Shown piece by piece: positions 18,633 to 27,440 of a stretch of 64,000 bases of DNA. The notes under the pieces were generated by a model that was not told the DNA's origin, did not search any database, and saw only the letters and a list, made by a program, of their open reading frames with translations. The translations under genes and the position numbers were made by a program. This DNA is from Clostridiales bacterium (lineage in GTDB: Bacteria > Bacillota > Clostridia > Oscillospirales > CAG-272), in assembly GCA_012514145.1 (NCBI GenBank), contig JAAZAV010000053.1, positions 1 to 64,000 of the forward strand, written 5' to 3'. The stretch's first letter is position 1. Each line of letters starts with the position of its first letter.

Positions 18633-20411
18633 CTAACTGTTTACCGAATGCAGTTCCGGCAGGGAGTATTTCTTTGAGAAGCTGCTCAGATATTCGTCGT
18701 AATCGGTGCTGTCCACATTCTTGACCTCATGAAGGTAACTGTGAGTGTCAAGAGCAGACGCGCTGATCTGAATCAATGTTACAGCCATGTTCGAGCAGTG
18801 ATCGGCGACGCGCTCAAAGCTGGCTAAAATGTCCGAGAGGATAAAGCCCAGCTCAATGGTGCATTTACCGCTCTTGAGACGCTCGATATGGCGCAGCTTG
18901 ATCTCATCGTTAAGCTTATCGATAACCTGTTCAAGCGGCTCTACCCGTCCGGCAAGCGGCAGGTCTGTATAGGCGAAGGCTTCAACGGTAACTCCCAGAA
19001 TCTCGCGGAGGGCGTCGGCTATTACGGAGATTTCTTCCTTTGCTTCGTCAGAGAACGATATGCCTTTCTCATGCATTTCAGCGGACGACATGACTATGTT
19101 TCGGGCGTGGTCGCCGATACGCTCAAGGTCGCCGATGGTGTGGAGCAGATTGGTCACCTGTTCGCTGTCAGCTTTGGAGAGACTGAGCGTAGCGACCTTT
19201 ACAAGGTAGGTTCCCAGTACATCCTCGTATCTGTCAAGAACATCCTCGTTTCGGGTTACCAGCTCTTTAGCCGATTCGCTGTAGTTGCCGATAGTGTCGA
19301 GAGCGGAAATAAGAGTGTCGCGTGCGATGTGTGCCATGCGTACGGTTTTGTTGCGGCACTCGGCAATGGCAATCGAGGGTATATTCAGCAGACGCTCGTC
19401 AAGAATGACCTGTTCGGTTTCCGTCCCGTCACCGGGCTTGTCGCGTACAACGAAACAGGCGAGAGCGGCAAGCTGACGGCCGAAGGGGAAGAGCACTATG
19501 GTTAGGAGAATGTTGAAAAGGCTGTGGCAGAGGGCGATCCCGAAGGGATTGATTACCATATCCCTGAAATCAAAGGGTATTACAAGTACACCGATATAAT
19601 AGGCTACGAGGCATATAATCGTGCCTATGACATTGAATAAGATATGTACAACCGATACGCGTTTCGCATTCTTGGAGACGCCGATACTCGAAATCAGCGA
19701 GGTAACGCAGGTGCCTATATTGAGACCCAGAATCAGCGGGAATGCCATTGCGAATGTTATCGTGCCTGTCATGGAGAGTGCCTGCAGAATACCGATGGCG
19801 GCGGCGGAGCTCTGAATGATTCCGGTGAAGACAGTACCAACCAGAACGCCAAGCAGGGGATTGTTGAACATTGTGAGTATGGCGGTGAATTGAGGCAGTT
19901 CGGCGAGCGGCTCAACTGCGTCGCCCATGACCTCCATACCGCTCATGAGAACCGCGAATCCGATAAGGACAGCGCCCACATCGCGCTTTTTGCCTTCCTT
20001 GCTTATCATGTTGAGGATTATGCCTATAAATGCCAGCAGGGGTGCAAATGATGAGGGTTTGAGCAGTCTCAGGATGATATTGTCGCTTTCGATACCCGTC
20101 ATGGCAAGCAGCCAGGCGGTTAACGTGGTACCTATATTGGAGCCCATGATAACGCCGATTGTTTGGGAGAACTCCATTATACCGGAGTTGACGAGACCCA
20201 CCAGCATGACCGTCATGGCAGATGAGGACTGAATGGCGATTGTTATGCCGGCGCCCAGCACAAGTCCCATGAAAGGATTGCTGGTCATGACCCGGAGGGT
20301 GGATTCAAGCCTGCTGCCCGACATCTTCTCAAGACCGTGCGACATGACATTCATTCCGTATAAGAAGAAGGCGATACCGCCGCACAATTGAAAGACTGTA
20401 ATAATGTCCAT
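18633..20411 (-). CDS. Na+/phosphate cotransporter family protein with PhoU-like domain
   Basis: A 592-residue protein of the NptA/PNaS family. Residues about 1-320 hold eight or more membrane spans with two inverted Na/Pi-cotransport repeats, recognisable by AIQSSSAMTVMLVGLVNSG and the second copy GIIQSSAAAIGIL, plus MGSNIGTTLTA and GLNIGTCVTSL. The C-terminal 220 residues form a helical PhoU-like domain. It probably imports phosphate with Na+, or exports it. I choose ATG at 20411 because it follows GGAAGGG and opens directly into the first helix. The longer frame to 20498 begins upstream of the predicted transcription start. Confidence 0.9.
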   Translation of the reverse strand: MDIITVFQLCGGIAFFLYGMNVMSHGLEKMSGSRLESTLRVMTSNPFMGLVLGAGITIAIQSSSAMTVMLVGLVNSGIMEFSQTIGVIMGSNIGTTLTAWLLAMTGIESDNIILRLLKPSSFAPLLAFIGIILNMISKEGKKRDVGAVLIGFAVLMSGMEVMGDAVEPLAELPQFTAILTMFNNPLLGVLVGTVFTGIIQSSAAAIGILQALSMTGTITFAMAFPLILGLNIGTCVTSLISSIGVSKNAKRVSVVHILFNVIGTIICLVAYYIGVLVIPFDFRDMVINPFGIALCHSLFNILLTIVLFPFGRQLAALACFVVRDKPGDGTETEQVILDERLLNIPSIAIAECRNKTVRMAHIARDTLISALDTIGNYSESAKELVTRNEDVLDRYEDVLGTYLVKVATLSLSKADSEQVTNLLHTIGDLERIGDHARNIVMSSAEMHEKGISFSDEAKEEISVIADALREILGVTVEAFAYTDLPLAGRVEPLEQVIDKLNDEIKLRHIERLKSGKCTIELGFILSDILASFERVADHCSNMAVTLIQISASALDTHSYLHEVKNVDSTDYDEYLSSFSKKYSLPELHSVNS

Positions 20412-20496
20412 AGGATTTCCCTTCCGCATACATACCGTATGCTGCGTACGGCCGACTTCCATGCCGCCCATAATATAACATTCTATCTCATTATAC

Positions 20497-20525
20497 ATAA
20501 TAACTCAAAAAAAAGTGCCTGTCAA
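20497..20525 (-). promoter_or_regulatory. Promoter of the Na/phosphate cotransporter gene
   Basis: On the minus strand, a perfect TTGACA (20525-20520), a 17-base spacer containing eight T, and TATTAT (20502-20497). A TATAAT one base further on may also contribute. Confidence 0.65.
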
Positions 20526-20624
20526 GTGGCGAGGGGGATTTTCAGTCAGGTCTACAAAAAAACGCGGCAATCCCGGCAGATTTGTCGGCATGCATACGAA
20601 ATCTGAGATTTTCGTTTAAAGGAC

Positions 20625-20653
20625 TTGCAAAAACGGCGGGATGATGATATAAT
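20625..20653 (+). promoter_or_regulatory. Promoter of the pheS T-box operon
   Basis: TTGCAA (20625-20630), a 17-base spacer and TATAAT (20648-20653). The predicted start near 20660 lies just before the T-box Stem I. Confidence 0.7.
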
Positions 20654-20675
20654 GCTACAATAATATATTAAACGC

Positions 20676-21015
20676 CATTGCCGGTCGGCGGCATGCCGCT
20701 GACGTTCTACAGAGAGACCCGCCGGGTGGGATATACTTCGGTAAACCGAAGGTGTACCGAATGTATACCACAGGCTGAAAGCGGGTTGTGCGTCGGCATG
20801 TCAGCATTTCACCCGGCAGGCAGCATCCGGTTACCCGTCATATATCTATCCGGGCTGCGGCGGTCTCCGTGACAAGCGGAGAACGGGCGGACGCCGTTAT
20901 CTGTCCTGTAAGCGACCGTATGCCGTTTCGGGTGTGCGGTAATCGGGGTGGTACCGCGGATTTATTTCGTCCCTGTCGTCCGGCATGACCGGCTCGGCGA
21001 GGGGCGTTTTTATTT
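20676..21015 (+). promoter_or_regulatory. T-box riboswitch, phenylalanine type, with terminator
   Basis: A leader of about 340 nt before pheS with the T-box landmarks. AGAGAGACC (GA motif of Stem I) lies near 20714. The conserved T-box GGGGTGGTACCGCGG is at 20945-20959. The terminator stem CGTCCCT (20968-20974) pairs with AGGGGCG (21000-21006), followed by TTTTTATTT. Stem I can be closed by GCCGG near 20677 and CCGGC near 20813. The 3' side of the specifier loop then reads ATTTCA, which places a UUC Phe codon at 20808-20810. Uncharged tRNA-Phe should stabilise the antiterminator and permit synthesis of PheRS. The T in UGGU matches a discriminator A. The T-box call is firm; the exact specifier position is inferred. 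Confidence 0.9.
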
Positions 21016-21086
21016 GCCATATGGCGCCGCACACACCGAATTTAACATGTAATACGAAAATCAAATCAAGGAAAGGCGTTGCAACA

Positions 21087-22106
21087 ATGAAGGAAATGCT
21101 TGAAAAAATCCGCGCGGCTGCCGCAGAGCAGCTTGAAGCCGTAACCGGTGAGGGCGAACTTGAGGCACTGCGCGTTAAGTTTCTCGGAAAGAAAGGCGAA
21201 TTGACCGCAGTGCTTCGCGGCATGGGCGCACTGTCAGCCGAGGAACGTCCGGTGATCGGCGCGCTGGCTAACGAGGTGCGCACCTTTATCGAGGAAAAGA
21301 TAGCCGCACGTTCGGAGCGGCTTAAAAGCGAGGCGGTATCAAAGCGCCTGGAAGCGGAGCGCATAGACGTGACCATGCCGGGCAAAGATATAAAGGTCGG
21401 CTCCCGTCACCCGCTGGCGAAGGTAGAGCTTGAGATGTGCGATATATTCCGCTCAATGGGTTTCGACATCGTGGAGGGTCCCGAGGTGGAGACCGATTAC
21501 TACAACTTCACCGCGCTCAACACCCCCGAGAATCACCCGGCGCGCGATGTTCAGGATACCTTCTACATAACCGACACCCTGCTGCTGCGTTCCCAGACCT
21601 CAACAGTACAGGTTCATGTCATGGAGAACCGCGAGCCGCCGATACGCATAGTATCGCCCGGCAGAGTTTACCGTTCCGACGCGGTGGACGCCACCCATTC
21701 CCCCATGTTCCATCAGCTTGAGGGTCTGGTGATAGACGAGGATATCACAATGGGTGACCTGAAGGGGATTCTGGAAATCTTCTCCCGCCGCATGTTCGGC
21801 GATAAGACGAGAGTCCGCTTCCGCCCCCATCATTTCCCATTCACCGAGCCTTCGGCTGAACTGGACGTCTCCTGTTTCGTCTGCGGAGGCAAGGGCTGCC
21901 GCGTCTGCAAGGGAGAGGGCTGGATAGAGATTCTCGGCTGCGGCATGGTACATCCCAACGTGCTTGGAATGTCGGGCATAGATCCCGAGAAATACAGCGG
22001 CTTTGCCTTCGGCATGGGCGTTGAGCGCATAGCCATGCTCACCCTGGGCATCGACGACATGCGCCTGCTTTTCGAGAACGATACGCGTTTCCTTGAGCAG
22101 TTCTGA
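21087..22106 (+). CDS. pheS: Phenylalanine-tRNA ligase alpha subunit
   Basis: A 339-residue class II synthetase subunit. An N-terminal coiled coil (about 1-85) is followed by the catalytic core with motif 2 around [24 protein letters not shown] and motif 3 [15 protein letters not shown] Cys-rich insertion ([16 protein letters not shown]) is present, as in many bacterial PheS. ATG at 21087 follows AAGGAAAGG. An upstream in-frame ATG at 20985 lies inside the T-box terminator and is not the start. It forms an (alpha-beta)2 enzyme with PheT, which is not adjacent: a kinase gene intervenes. Confidence 0.97.
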   Translation: MKEMLEKIRAAAAEQLEAVTGEGELEALRVKFLGKKGELTAVLRGMGALSAEERPVIGALANEVRTFIEEKIAARSERLKSEAVSKRLEAERIDVTMPGKDIKVGSRHPLAKVELEMCDIFRSMGFDIVEGPEVETDYYNFTALNTPENHPARDVQDTFYITDTLLLRSQTSTVQVHVMENREPPIRIVSPGRVYRSDAVDATHSPMFHQLEGLVIDEDITMGDLKGILEIFSRRMFGDKTRVRFRPHHFPFTEPSAELDVSCFVCGGKGCRVCKGEGWIEILGCGMVHPNVLGMSGIDPEKYSGFAFGMGVERIAMLTLGIDDMRLLFENDTRFLEQF

Positions 22107-22145
22107 GCCGCAGCCGGTCATAAGTCAGAATACGGGAGAAAAATT

Positions 22146-22703
22146 GTGTTTACACTTGGAATAGCGGGCGGCACCTGTTCGGGCAAGACCACCCTTGCAA
22201 ACAAGCTGGCCGAAATGCTGACCGCCGACGGGCTGAGCGTCAAGGTCATACACATGGACGCCTACTTCAAGAAGCAGTGTCCGACGACAACAGCTCCGGT
22301 TACCGGCATCGAGTATCCCGAGCACAATCACCCCGACTCCTTCGAACTTGACCGATTTTACGCCGATGTGGAAGCGGCGAAGGCATCTTCCGGCGATCTG
22401 CTGATTGTCGAGGGATTGCTGATTCTTCAGCAGGAGCGCATCCGAGAACTGTGCGACCTGAAGCTGTTCGTAGACCTGCCGAGCGACGAACGTCTTATCC
22501 GCAGGGTTCACAAGTTTATGAAACTGCGCGGACAGACCATAGATGAGGTGGCTGATCGCTATCTCGACACCGTCCGCTACCGCCACAATGAGTTCGTCGA
22601 GCCGTCAAGATGGCATGCCGACCTGGTTATCAACGGCGTGTTCAACGAGGTCGGCGCCGAGGTCATTTACAATTATATTACCAAAACCGTCAAAGGAGAA
22701 TAA
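22146..22703 (+). CDS. Uridine kinase-like P-loop kinase
   Basis: A 185-residue protein of the uridine kinase/phosphoribulokinase family. The P-loop is GIAGGTCSGKTT (residues 5-16). VIHMDAYFKK is the substrate-side motif, NHPDSFELDRF matches the uridine-kinase N-H-P-x-A/S-F-D segment, LLIVEGLLIL is Walker B-like, and FVDLPSDERLIRR follows. It is slightly shorter than Udk (about 210 residues), so the true substrate could be uridine/cytidine or another small molecule. It starts with GTG preceded by GGGAGA. It lies 39 bases after pheS and 6 bases before pheT, so it must be cotranscribed with both. Confidence 0.8.
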   Translation: MFTLGIAGGTCSGKTTLANKLAEMLTADGLSVKVIHMDAYFKKQCPTTTAPVTGIEYPEHNHPDSFELDRFYADVEAAKASSGDLLIVEGLLILQQERIRELCDLKLFVDLPSDERLIRRVHKFMKLRGQTIDEVADRYLDTVRYRHNEFVEPSRWHADLVINGVFNEVGAEVIYNYITKTVKGE

Positions 22704-22709
22704 CACACA

Positions 22710-25112
22710 ATGATGCTCTCAATGGAATGGCTTTCCGAGTTTATTGACGTTTCGGAAACCGATATAAAGAGCTACTGCGACCGCATGACCGCAACCGGCT
22801 CAAAAGTCGAAGGCTGGGAGACGCTGGGCGAGGATATCACCAACGTCAAATTGGTTAAGATAACAAAAATAGAAAAACATCCCGACGCCGATCGTCTGCT
22901 TGTCTGTCAGGTGGACACCGGCAGCGGCAGCCTGCAGATAGTCACCGCCGCCACCAATGTTTTCGAGGGGGCGTATGTCCCCGCGGCTATAGCTCCCTGC
23001 GACCTGCCCGGCGGCGTAAAGATCAAGCCCACCAAGATGCGGGGCGTGCCGTCGGACGGCATGTTCTGCTCAATAGAGGAACTGAATCTTACCCTGCACG
23101 ACCAGCCCGGCGCGGCTGAGGACGGCATACTGATACTCACCGACGAGGAGATCGCCGGTCATGTTTTGGGTGATGATATCCGGGATGTATTGGCGCTGCG
23201 CGACAGCGTAGTTGAGTTTGAGATCACCCCTAACCGCCCCGACTGCCTGTCGGTCATAGGACTTGCCCGCGAGACCGGCGCCTCATACGAGAAGGTTCCT
23301 GTATACCACACACCGAAGGTGAAGGGCTCCGGCGGAGACATATCCGACTATCTGACCGTCAGTATCGAAGCTCCCGACCTCTGCCCGCGCTACACCGCGA
23401 GAGTGGTTCGGAACGTAAAGATAGCTCCCTCTCCGATGTGGCTGCGCAGAAGGCTCCGCGCCTGCGGCGTCCGCCCGATAAACAATATCGTCGACATCAC
23501 AAACTATGTCATGCTGGAGTATGGTCAGCCAATGCACGCCTTCGACTACACCTGTCTCGACGGCGCCGGGATCGTTGTTCGCCGTGCCTCCGAGGGTGAG
23601 AAATTTATTTCGCTTGACAACAAGGATCACACACTGCGCTCCGATATGCTGGTCATTGCCGACCGCACAAAGCCGGTGGCACTGGCGGGCATAATGGGCG
23701 GCGCGAACAGCGAAATCCTTGACAGCACCTCCACGGTGGTGTTTGAGTCTGCCAACTTCAACGGCGCTTCGGTTCGCATCACCTCAAAGGCGCTGGGCAT
23801 GCGCACCGAGTCCTCCGGCCGTTTTGAGAAGGGTCTTGATGCCGAGTGCACGCTGCCCGCCGTCGAAAGAGCCTGCGAGTTGGTTGAGATGCTTGGCGCC
23901 GGCGAGGTGGTGGACGGAATCACCGATGTCTACCCCGGCAAGCGCGCGCAGACGGTGCTTCCCCTTGAGCCTGCACGCTACAACGCCTTCCTGGGCGTTG
24001 ATATAAGCCGCGAGTTCATGGTAAAGACCCTGGTATCACTCGGTTTCGGAGTTGAAGGTGATACGATAAAGGTTCCCTCCTGGAGAGCCGATGTAGCCTG
24101 TATGAATGATATAGCCGAGGAGATTATACGAATCTACGGCTACAACGAGATTCAGTCCACCGCATTCACGGCGGGAGTGCGTCCGGGCAGTTTTACCCCC
24201 GCCGGACAGTACAAGAACCGCCTTGCCGGTCTGCTCACCAACCGGGGCTTCGACGAGACATGTACCTTCTCTTTCATTAGCCCCCGTTTCTACGACAGAA
24301 TAGGTCTGCCCGCCGATTCGCCGCTTCGTTCCTCCATAGTTATACGCAACCCACTGGGCGAGGATACGAGCGTAATGCGCACCATAATTCTGCCATCTGT
24401 TCTCGAGGCGCTGGAGCGCAACAACAACTACCACAGCGAGCCGGCAGTCGCTCTGTTCGAGACCGCCAATGTCTACAGCAGCGCCGCCGACGGCAGTGTG
24501 GACGAGCATATCGAGACGGCTCTTGCCTTCTACGGCTGCGGCGATTTCTATTCGCTTAAGGGTACCTTCGAGGCTGTGTTCGCCGACGCCGGAATAAAAG
24601 GCGTCTGCTATACCGCCGTTCGCGACAACCCCACCTACCATCCCGGACGCTGCGCAAAGGCAACGGTAAACCGCAAGGACGGCGAGACCCTTCTTGCGGT
24701 ATTCGGCGAGCTGCACCCCGAAATCGCAGCGGAATACGGTTTTGACGACACCAGAGTTTACGCCGGCACGCTTAAAACCGATATGGTTCTTGATCTCGCC
24801 TCCTTCTGGCGCCTCTACACCCCGCTGCCCAAATATCCGGCGGTCACCCGCGACTTCGCATTTGTGTGCGATGATACCATTGAAAGCGCCGCTATCTGCG
24901 AGGCGATAACAAAGGCAGCCGGTAAGCTGGTTGAGAATGTCTCGCTGTTCGACGTATACAAGGGCGCGCAGATCCCCGAGGGCAAGGTTTCGCTTGCCTA
25001 TAAGGTGACCCTCCGCGCCGCCGACCGCACACTCACCGACGAGGAAGCCGAAAAGGCATCAGCAAAGATAATGAAGGCTCTCGACGCCCTGGGCGCACAG
25101 CTGCGCTCATAA
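22710..25112 (+). CDS. pheT: Phenylalanine-tRNA ligase beta subunit
   Basis: An 800-residue protein of typical length. The N-terminal part includes the EMAP/tRNA-binding domain (TKIEKHPDADRLLVCQVDTG, about 50-150). The B3/B4 editing region (about 210-390) follows, with LDNKDHTLRSDMLVIAD and LAGIMGG. B5 is around EEIIRIYGYNEI, the catalytic-like core contains SVLEALERNNNYHSEP, and the C-terminal FDX-ACB anticodon-binding domain starts near KYPAVTRDFAFV. It recognises tRNA-Phe and edits Tyr-tRNA-Phe. SD AAAGGAGAA precedes ATG. Confidence 0.97.
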   Translation: MMLSMEWLSEFIDVSETDIKSYCDRMTATGSKVEGWETLGEDITNVKLVKITKIEKHPDADRLLVCQVDTGSGSLQIVTAATNVFEGAYVPAAIAPCDLPGGVKIKPTKMRGVPSDGMFCSIEELNLTLHDQPGAAEDGILILTDEEIAGHVLGDDIRDVLALRDSVVEFEITPNRPDCLSVIGLARETGASYEKVPVYHTPKVKGSGGDISDYLTVSIEAPDLCPRYTARVVRNVKIAPSPMWLRRRLRACGVRPINNIVDITNYVMLEYGQPMHAFDYTCLDGAGIVVRRASEGEKFISLDNKDHTLRSDMLVIADRTKPVALAGIMGGANSEILDSTSTVVFESANFNGASVRITSKALGMRTESSGRFEKGLDAECTLPAVERACELVEMLGAGEVVDGITDVYPGKRAQTVLPLEPARYNAFLGVDISREFMVKTLVSLGFGVEGDTIKVPSWRADVACMNDIAEEIIRIYGYNEIQSTAFTAGVRPGSFTPAGQYKNRLAGLLTNRGFDETCTFSFISPRFYDRIGLPADSPLRSSIVIRNPLGEDTSVMRTIILPSVLEALERNNNYHSEPAVALFETANVYSSAADGSVDEHIETALAFYGCGDFYSLKGTFEAVFADAGIKGVCYTAVRDNPTYHPGRCAKATVNRKDGETLLAVFGELHPEIAAEYGFDDTRVYAGTLKTDMVLDLASFWRLYTPLPKYPAVTRDFAFVCDDTIESAAICEAITKAAGKLVENVSLFDVYKGAQIPEGKVSLAYKVTLRAADRTLTDEEAEKASAKIMKALDALGAQLRS

Positions 25113-25138
25113 AGAGCCTGCAACAAGCGAGGTAACAA

Positions 25139-26065
25139 ATGCTTACTGCTCAGATATTCGATATTCAGCATTTTTCGGTACATGACGGCCCCGGCATACG
25201 CACTACGGTATTCTTCAAGGGCTGCCCTCTGCGCTGCATATGGTGCCATAATCCCGAAAGCTGGGAGAAGCGTACCGAGCTAAACTTCGTGCCCGCCAAA
25301 TGCACCGGCTGCGGCGGCTGCGTGGGGGTTTGTCCAAACAATGTCCACAGCATCGAGCCGGATGAAAACGCCGACAAGAAGTTCAGGCACAAAATCGACC
25401 GCTCTAAATGCGTGACCTGCGGGAAATGCACCGACCGCTGCTGGTACGGAGCACTTGAACTCTGCGGAAAGCAATATACCGCCGACGAGGTTATCGCCGA
25501 CGTTATGAAAGATAAGATTTTCTATGAGACGGGCAGCGGCGGCATGACCCTTTCGGGCGGCGAGCCGTTTGCCCAGTATGACTTCGCTCTTGAGCTGCTC
25601 AAAAAAGGCAAAGAGGCGGGACTTCACATCTGCGTCGAGACATGCGGCTATGTCGATACCGACAAATTGCTTGCCGCCGCGGAATATGTTGATATCTTTC
25701 TCTTTGACTGCAAGGAGACCGACCCGGTCCGCCACAAGGAATATACCGGTGTCGACAACACCCTGATTATGCACAATCTCCGCGCCCTGTCGGACAACGG
25801 CTCAAAGATAGTTCTGCGCTGTCCGATAATCCCGGGGCTCAACGACCGGGAGGAGCATTTAACGGCTCTCGGCAGACTGGCTGAATCGCTTGAGGGCATA
25901 TACGAGGTTAATCTCGAGCCATATCATCCTCTCGGCACTTCCAAGGCGGAGAATCTCGGCAAGACACAGCCCTATCAGAACCGTGAGTTCCTTGACAAGA
26001 AGACGGCGGCGGAGCATCTGGAAGTAATAAAAGCGCATACAACCAAGAAAGCCATTATCATGTGA
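25139..26065 (+). CDS. Glycyl-radical enzyme activating protein (radical SAM)
   Basis: A 308-residue radical SAM protein. The cluster motif is C-x3-C-x2-C (Cys29, Cys33, Cys36 in FFKGCPLRCIWCHNPE). A ferredoxin-like insert carries two further four-Cys clusters (Cys55/58/61/65 and Cys91/94/97/101). TLSGGEPFAQ is the GGE-type SAM motif. The double-cluster insert is typical of activases for glycyl-radical enzymes other than pyruvate formate-lyase, such as glycerol dehydratase, choline lyase or HypD types. No glycyl-radical enzyme with an RVSGY/RVAGY-like C-terminus is encoded in the window, so the partner is unknown. Its 3' end is partly repeated downstream (26051-26104). Confidence 0.9.
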   Translation: MLTAQIFDIQHFSVHDGPGIRTTVFFKGCPLRCIWCHNPESWEKRTELNFVPAKCTGCGGCVGVCPNNVHSIEPDENADKKFRHKIDRSKCVTCGKCTDRCWYGALELCGKQYTADEVIADVMKDKIFYETGSGGMTLSGGEPFAQYDFALELLKKGKEAGLHICVETCGYVDTDKLLAAAEYVDIFLFDCKETDPVRHKEYTGVDNTLIMHNLRALSDNGSKIVLRCPIIPGLNDREEHLTALGRLAESLEGIYEVNLEPYHPLGTSKAENLGKTQPYQNREFLDKKTAAEHLEVIKAHTTKKAIIM

Positions 26066-26104
26066 CGATACAATAAAGCCGTAATCATGTGACGGCATAC
26101 AAAA
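26051..26104. repeat. Two tandem imperfect copies of a 27-base unit
   Basis: ATCATGTGACG occurs at 26057-26067 and again 27 bases later at 26084-26094, each preceded by GCC and followed by ATACAA with small differences. The first copy contains the last codons and stop of the activase gene, so the second is a duplicated gene end. Confidence 0.7.
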
Positions 26105-26149
26105 TCGCAGAAGCATCTGCCGCTAACGACCGTGAATCAGGAGGTCAGC

Positions 26150-27394
26150 ATGAACGATTTAATTCGCATTAAAGACGAGGTGCGCAGCTACGCGCGGGAG
26201 ATCGAAAAGCATATAACCGATGTGCATATCGCCTGCTTCAAGGACAGCGATATACCCCTTTTCCTCATATCAAACGCCTATCCGGGCGTATGGATGGAGC
26301 ATATTTACGACTCGGTCACCTATGCGAAGCTGTACCCGGAGCATACCGAGCTGCCGAAGAATACCCTGCGGCTTTTTATGTCCCATCAGACCGCCGAGGG
26401 TCAGCTGCCCTGCTATGTCTGGAACGGCGACAAAATAAACCTTCCCCCCGAGCGGCTCATCGGCTACGGTCAGATACAGGAGTGCGTTTCCTTCGGACGC
26501 ATGTGTCTTATGACCTACAACCTGACCGGCGACGCCGAACTTCTCAAAGAGTGTTACGACGCCACAGTCCGCTGGGTGAACTGGCTTAAGAAATACCGCA
26601 TGACCTCAAACCGCGGTCTTATAGAGATGTTCGTCGGCTACGACACCGGACATGACAACAGCGGCAGGCTGGAGGGCATGAAGTACCACGGCAACCGCAG
26701 CGCCGGCGGCAATCCGCTGAACGCAGGCACACCCCCCGAAGAAGACGACATCACCCCGATTCTGGCGGTGGACATGAACTGCAACTTCTACGGCAATCTC
26801 TGCTGCCTCGCCGAAATGGCGGATATTCTCGGGTATCGAAAACAGGCAAAAGAATGGAGAGCGCAGGCAGCCGGTGTCAAGGTAAAGCTGTTTGAGCACT
26901 GCTTCGATAAAGACGACTGCTTCTTCTACGATGCCGACAAAAACGGCAATCACCGCAAATACCGCTCATCCACCATATTTCATCTGTTTCTTGAGCGGGT
27001 GCTGGATGTCGAAGCCGATGCCGAAATTATCAAAGAAATATATACCCGCTATATCGGCAATCCCAATGAGTTTAAGACGCCCTATCCCTTCCCGTCGATG
27101 TCGATATCCGACCCGAGCTGGCGCAAGCATACCACGCGCAACTGCTGGGGCTACTTCACCCAGGGAAATATCGAGCTGCGCTGCACCCTCTGGATGGATC
27201 ATTACGGCTGGGGCGGCGACTTTGACAACCTCTGTGCCCGCTGGGTAGAGCAGTGGACAAAGTACCGCGATACCCTAAAGGTAGGGCAGGAGCTTGACCC
27301 CGTGACAGGCGAGCCTTCAAATTGCTCGCCCTGGTACTCGACGGGTATGCTGACCTACCTTTACGGCGCCAAGCGCCTGGGGCTTATCGACTGA
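26150..27394 (+). CDS. (alpha/alpha)6-barrel glycosidase, GH63 / MGH1-like
   Basis: A 414-residue all-helical glycosidase-like protein without a signal peptide. Aromatic and acidic barrel segments resemble the GH63 / mannosylglycerate-hydrolase-like family: VWMEHIYDSVTYAKLYP, MFVGYDTGHDNSGR, AVDMNCNFYGNL, TPYPFPSMSISDPSW and NCWGYFTQGNIELRC. Known activities in this clan include alpha-glucosidases and mannosyl- or glucosylglycerate hydrolases. The substrate is not determined. ATG at 26150 follows AGGAGG with 5-6 bases spacing and is preferred over GTG at 26132. The next gene is SBP 2, 46 bases away, so they are likely cotranscribed. Confidence 0.7.
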   Translation: MNDLIRIKDEVRSYAREIEKHITDVHIACFKDSDIPLFLISNAYPGVWMEHIYDSVTYAKLYPEHTELPKNTLRLFMSHQTAEGQLPCYVWNGDKINLPPERLIGYGQIQECVSFGRMCLMTYNLTGDAELLKECYDATVRWVNWLKKYRMTSNRGLIEMFVGYDTGHDNSGRLEGMKYHGNRSAGGNPLNAGTPPEEDDITPILAVDMNCNFYGNLCCLAEMADILGYRKQAKEWRAQAAGVKVKLFEHCFDKDDCFFYDADKNGNHRKYRSSTIFHLFLERVLDVEADAEIIKEIYTRYIGNPNEFKTPYPFPSMSISDPSWRKHTTRNCWGYFTQGNIELRCTLWMDHYGWGGDFDNLCARWVEQWTKYRDTLKVGQELDPVTGEPSNCSPWYSTGMLTYLYGAKRLGLID

Positions 27395-27440
27395 AGCTTA
27401 ACCGTTCCGTCATTCAATAATTTATAACAGGAGGCAGGAT

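Noticed and set aside
20985-21086. 34-residue N-terminal extension of PheS
   Set aside because: It lies within the T-box terminator and lacks an SD; the family N-terminus begins at 21087.
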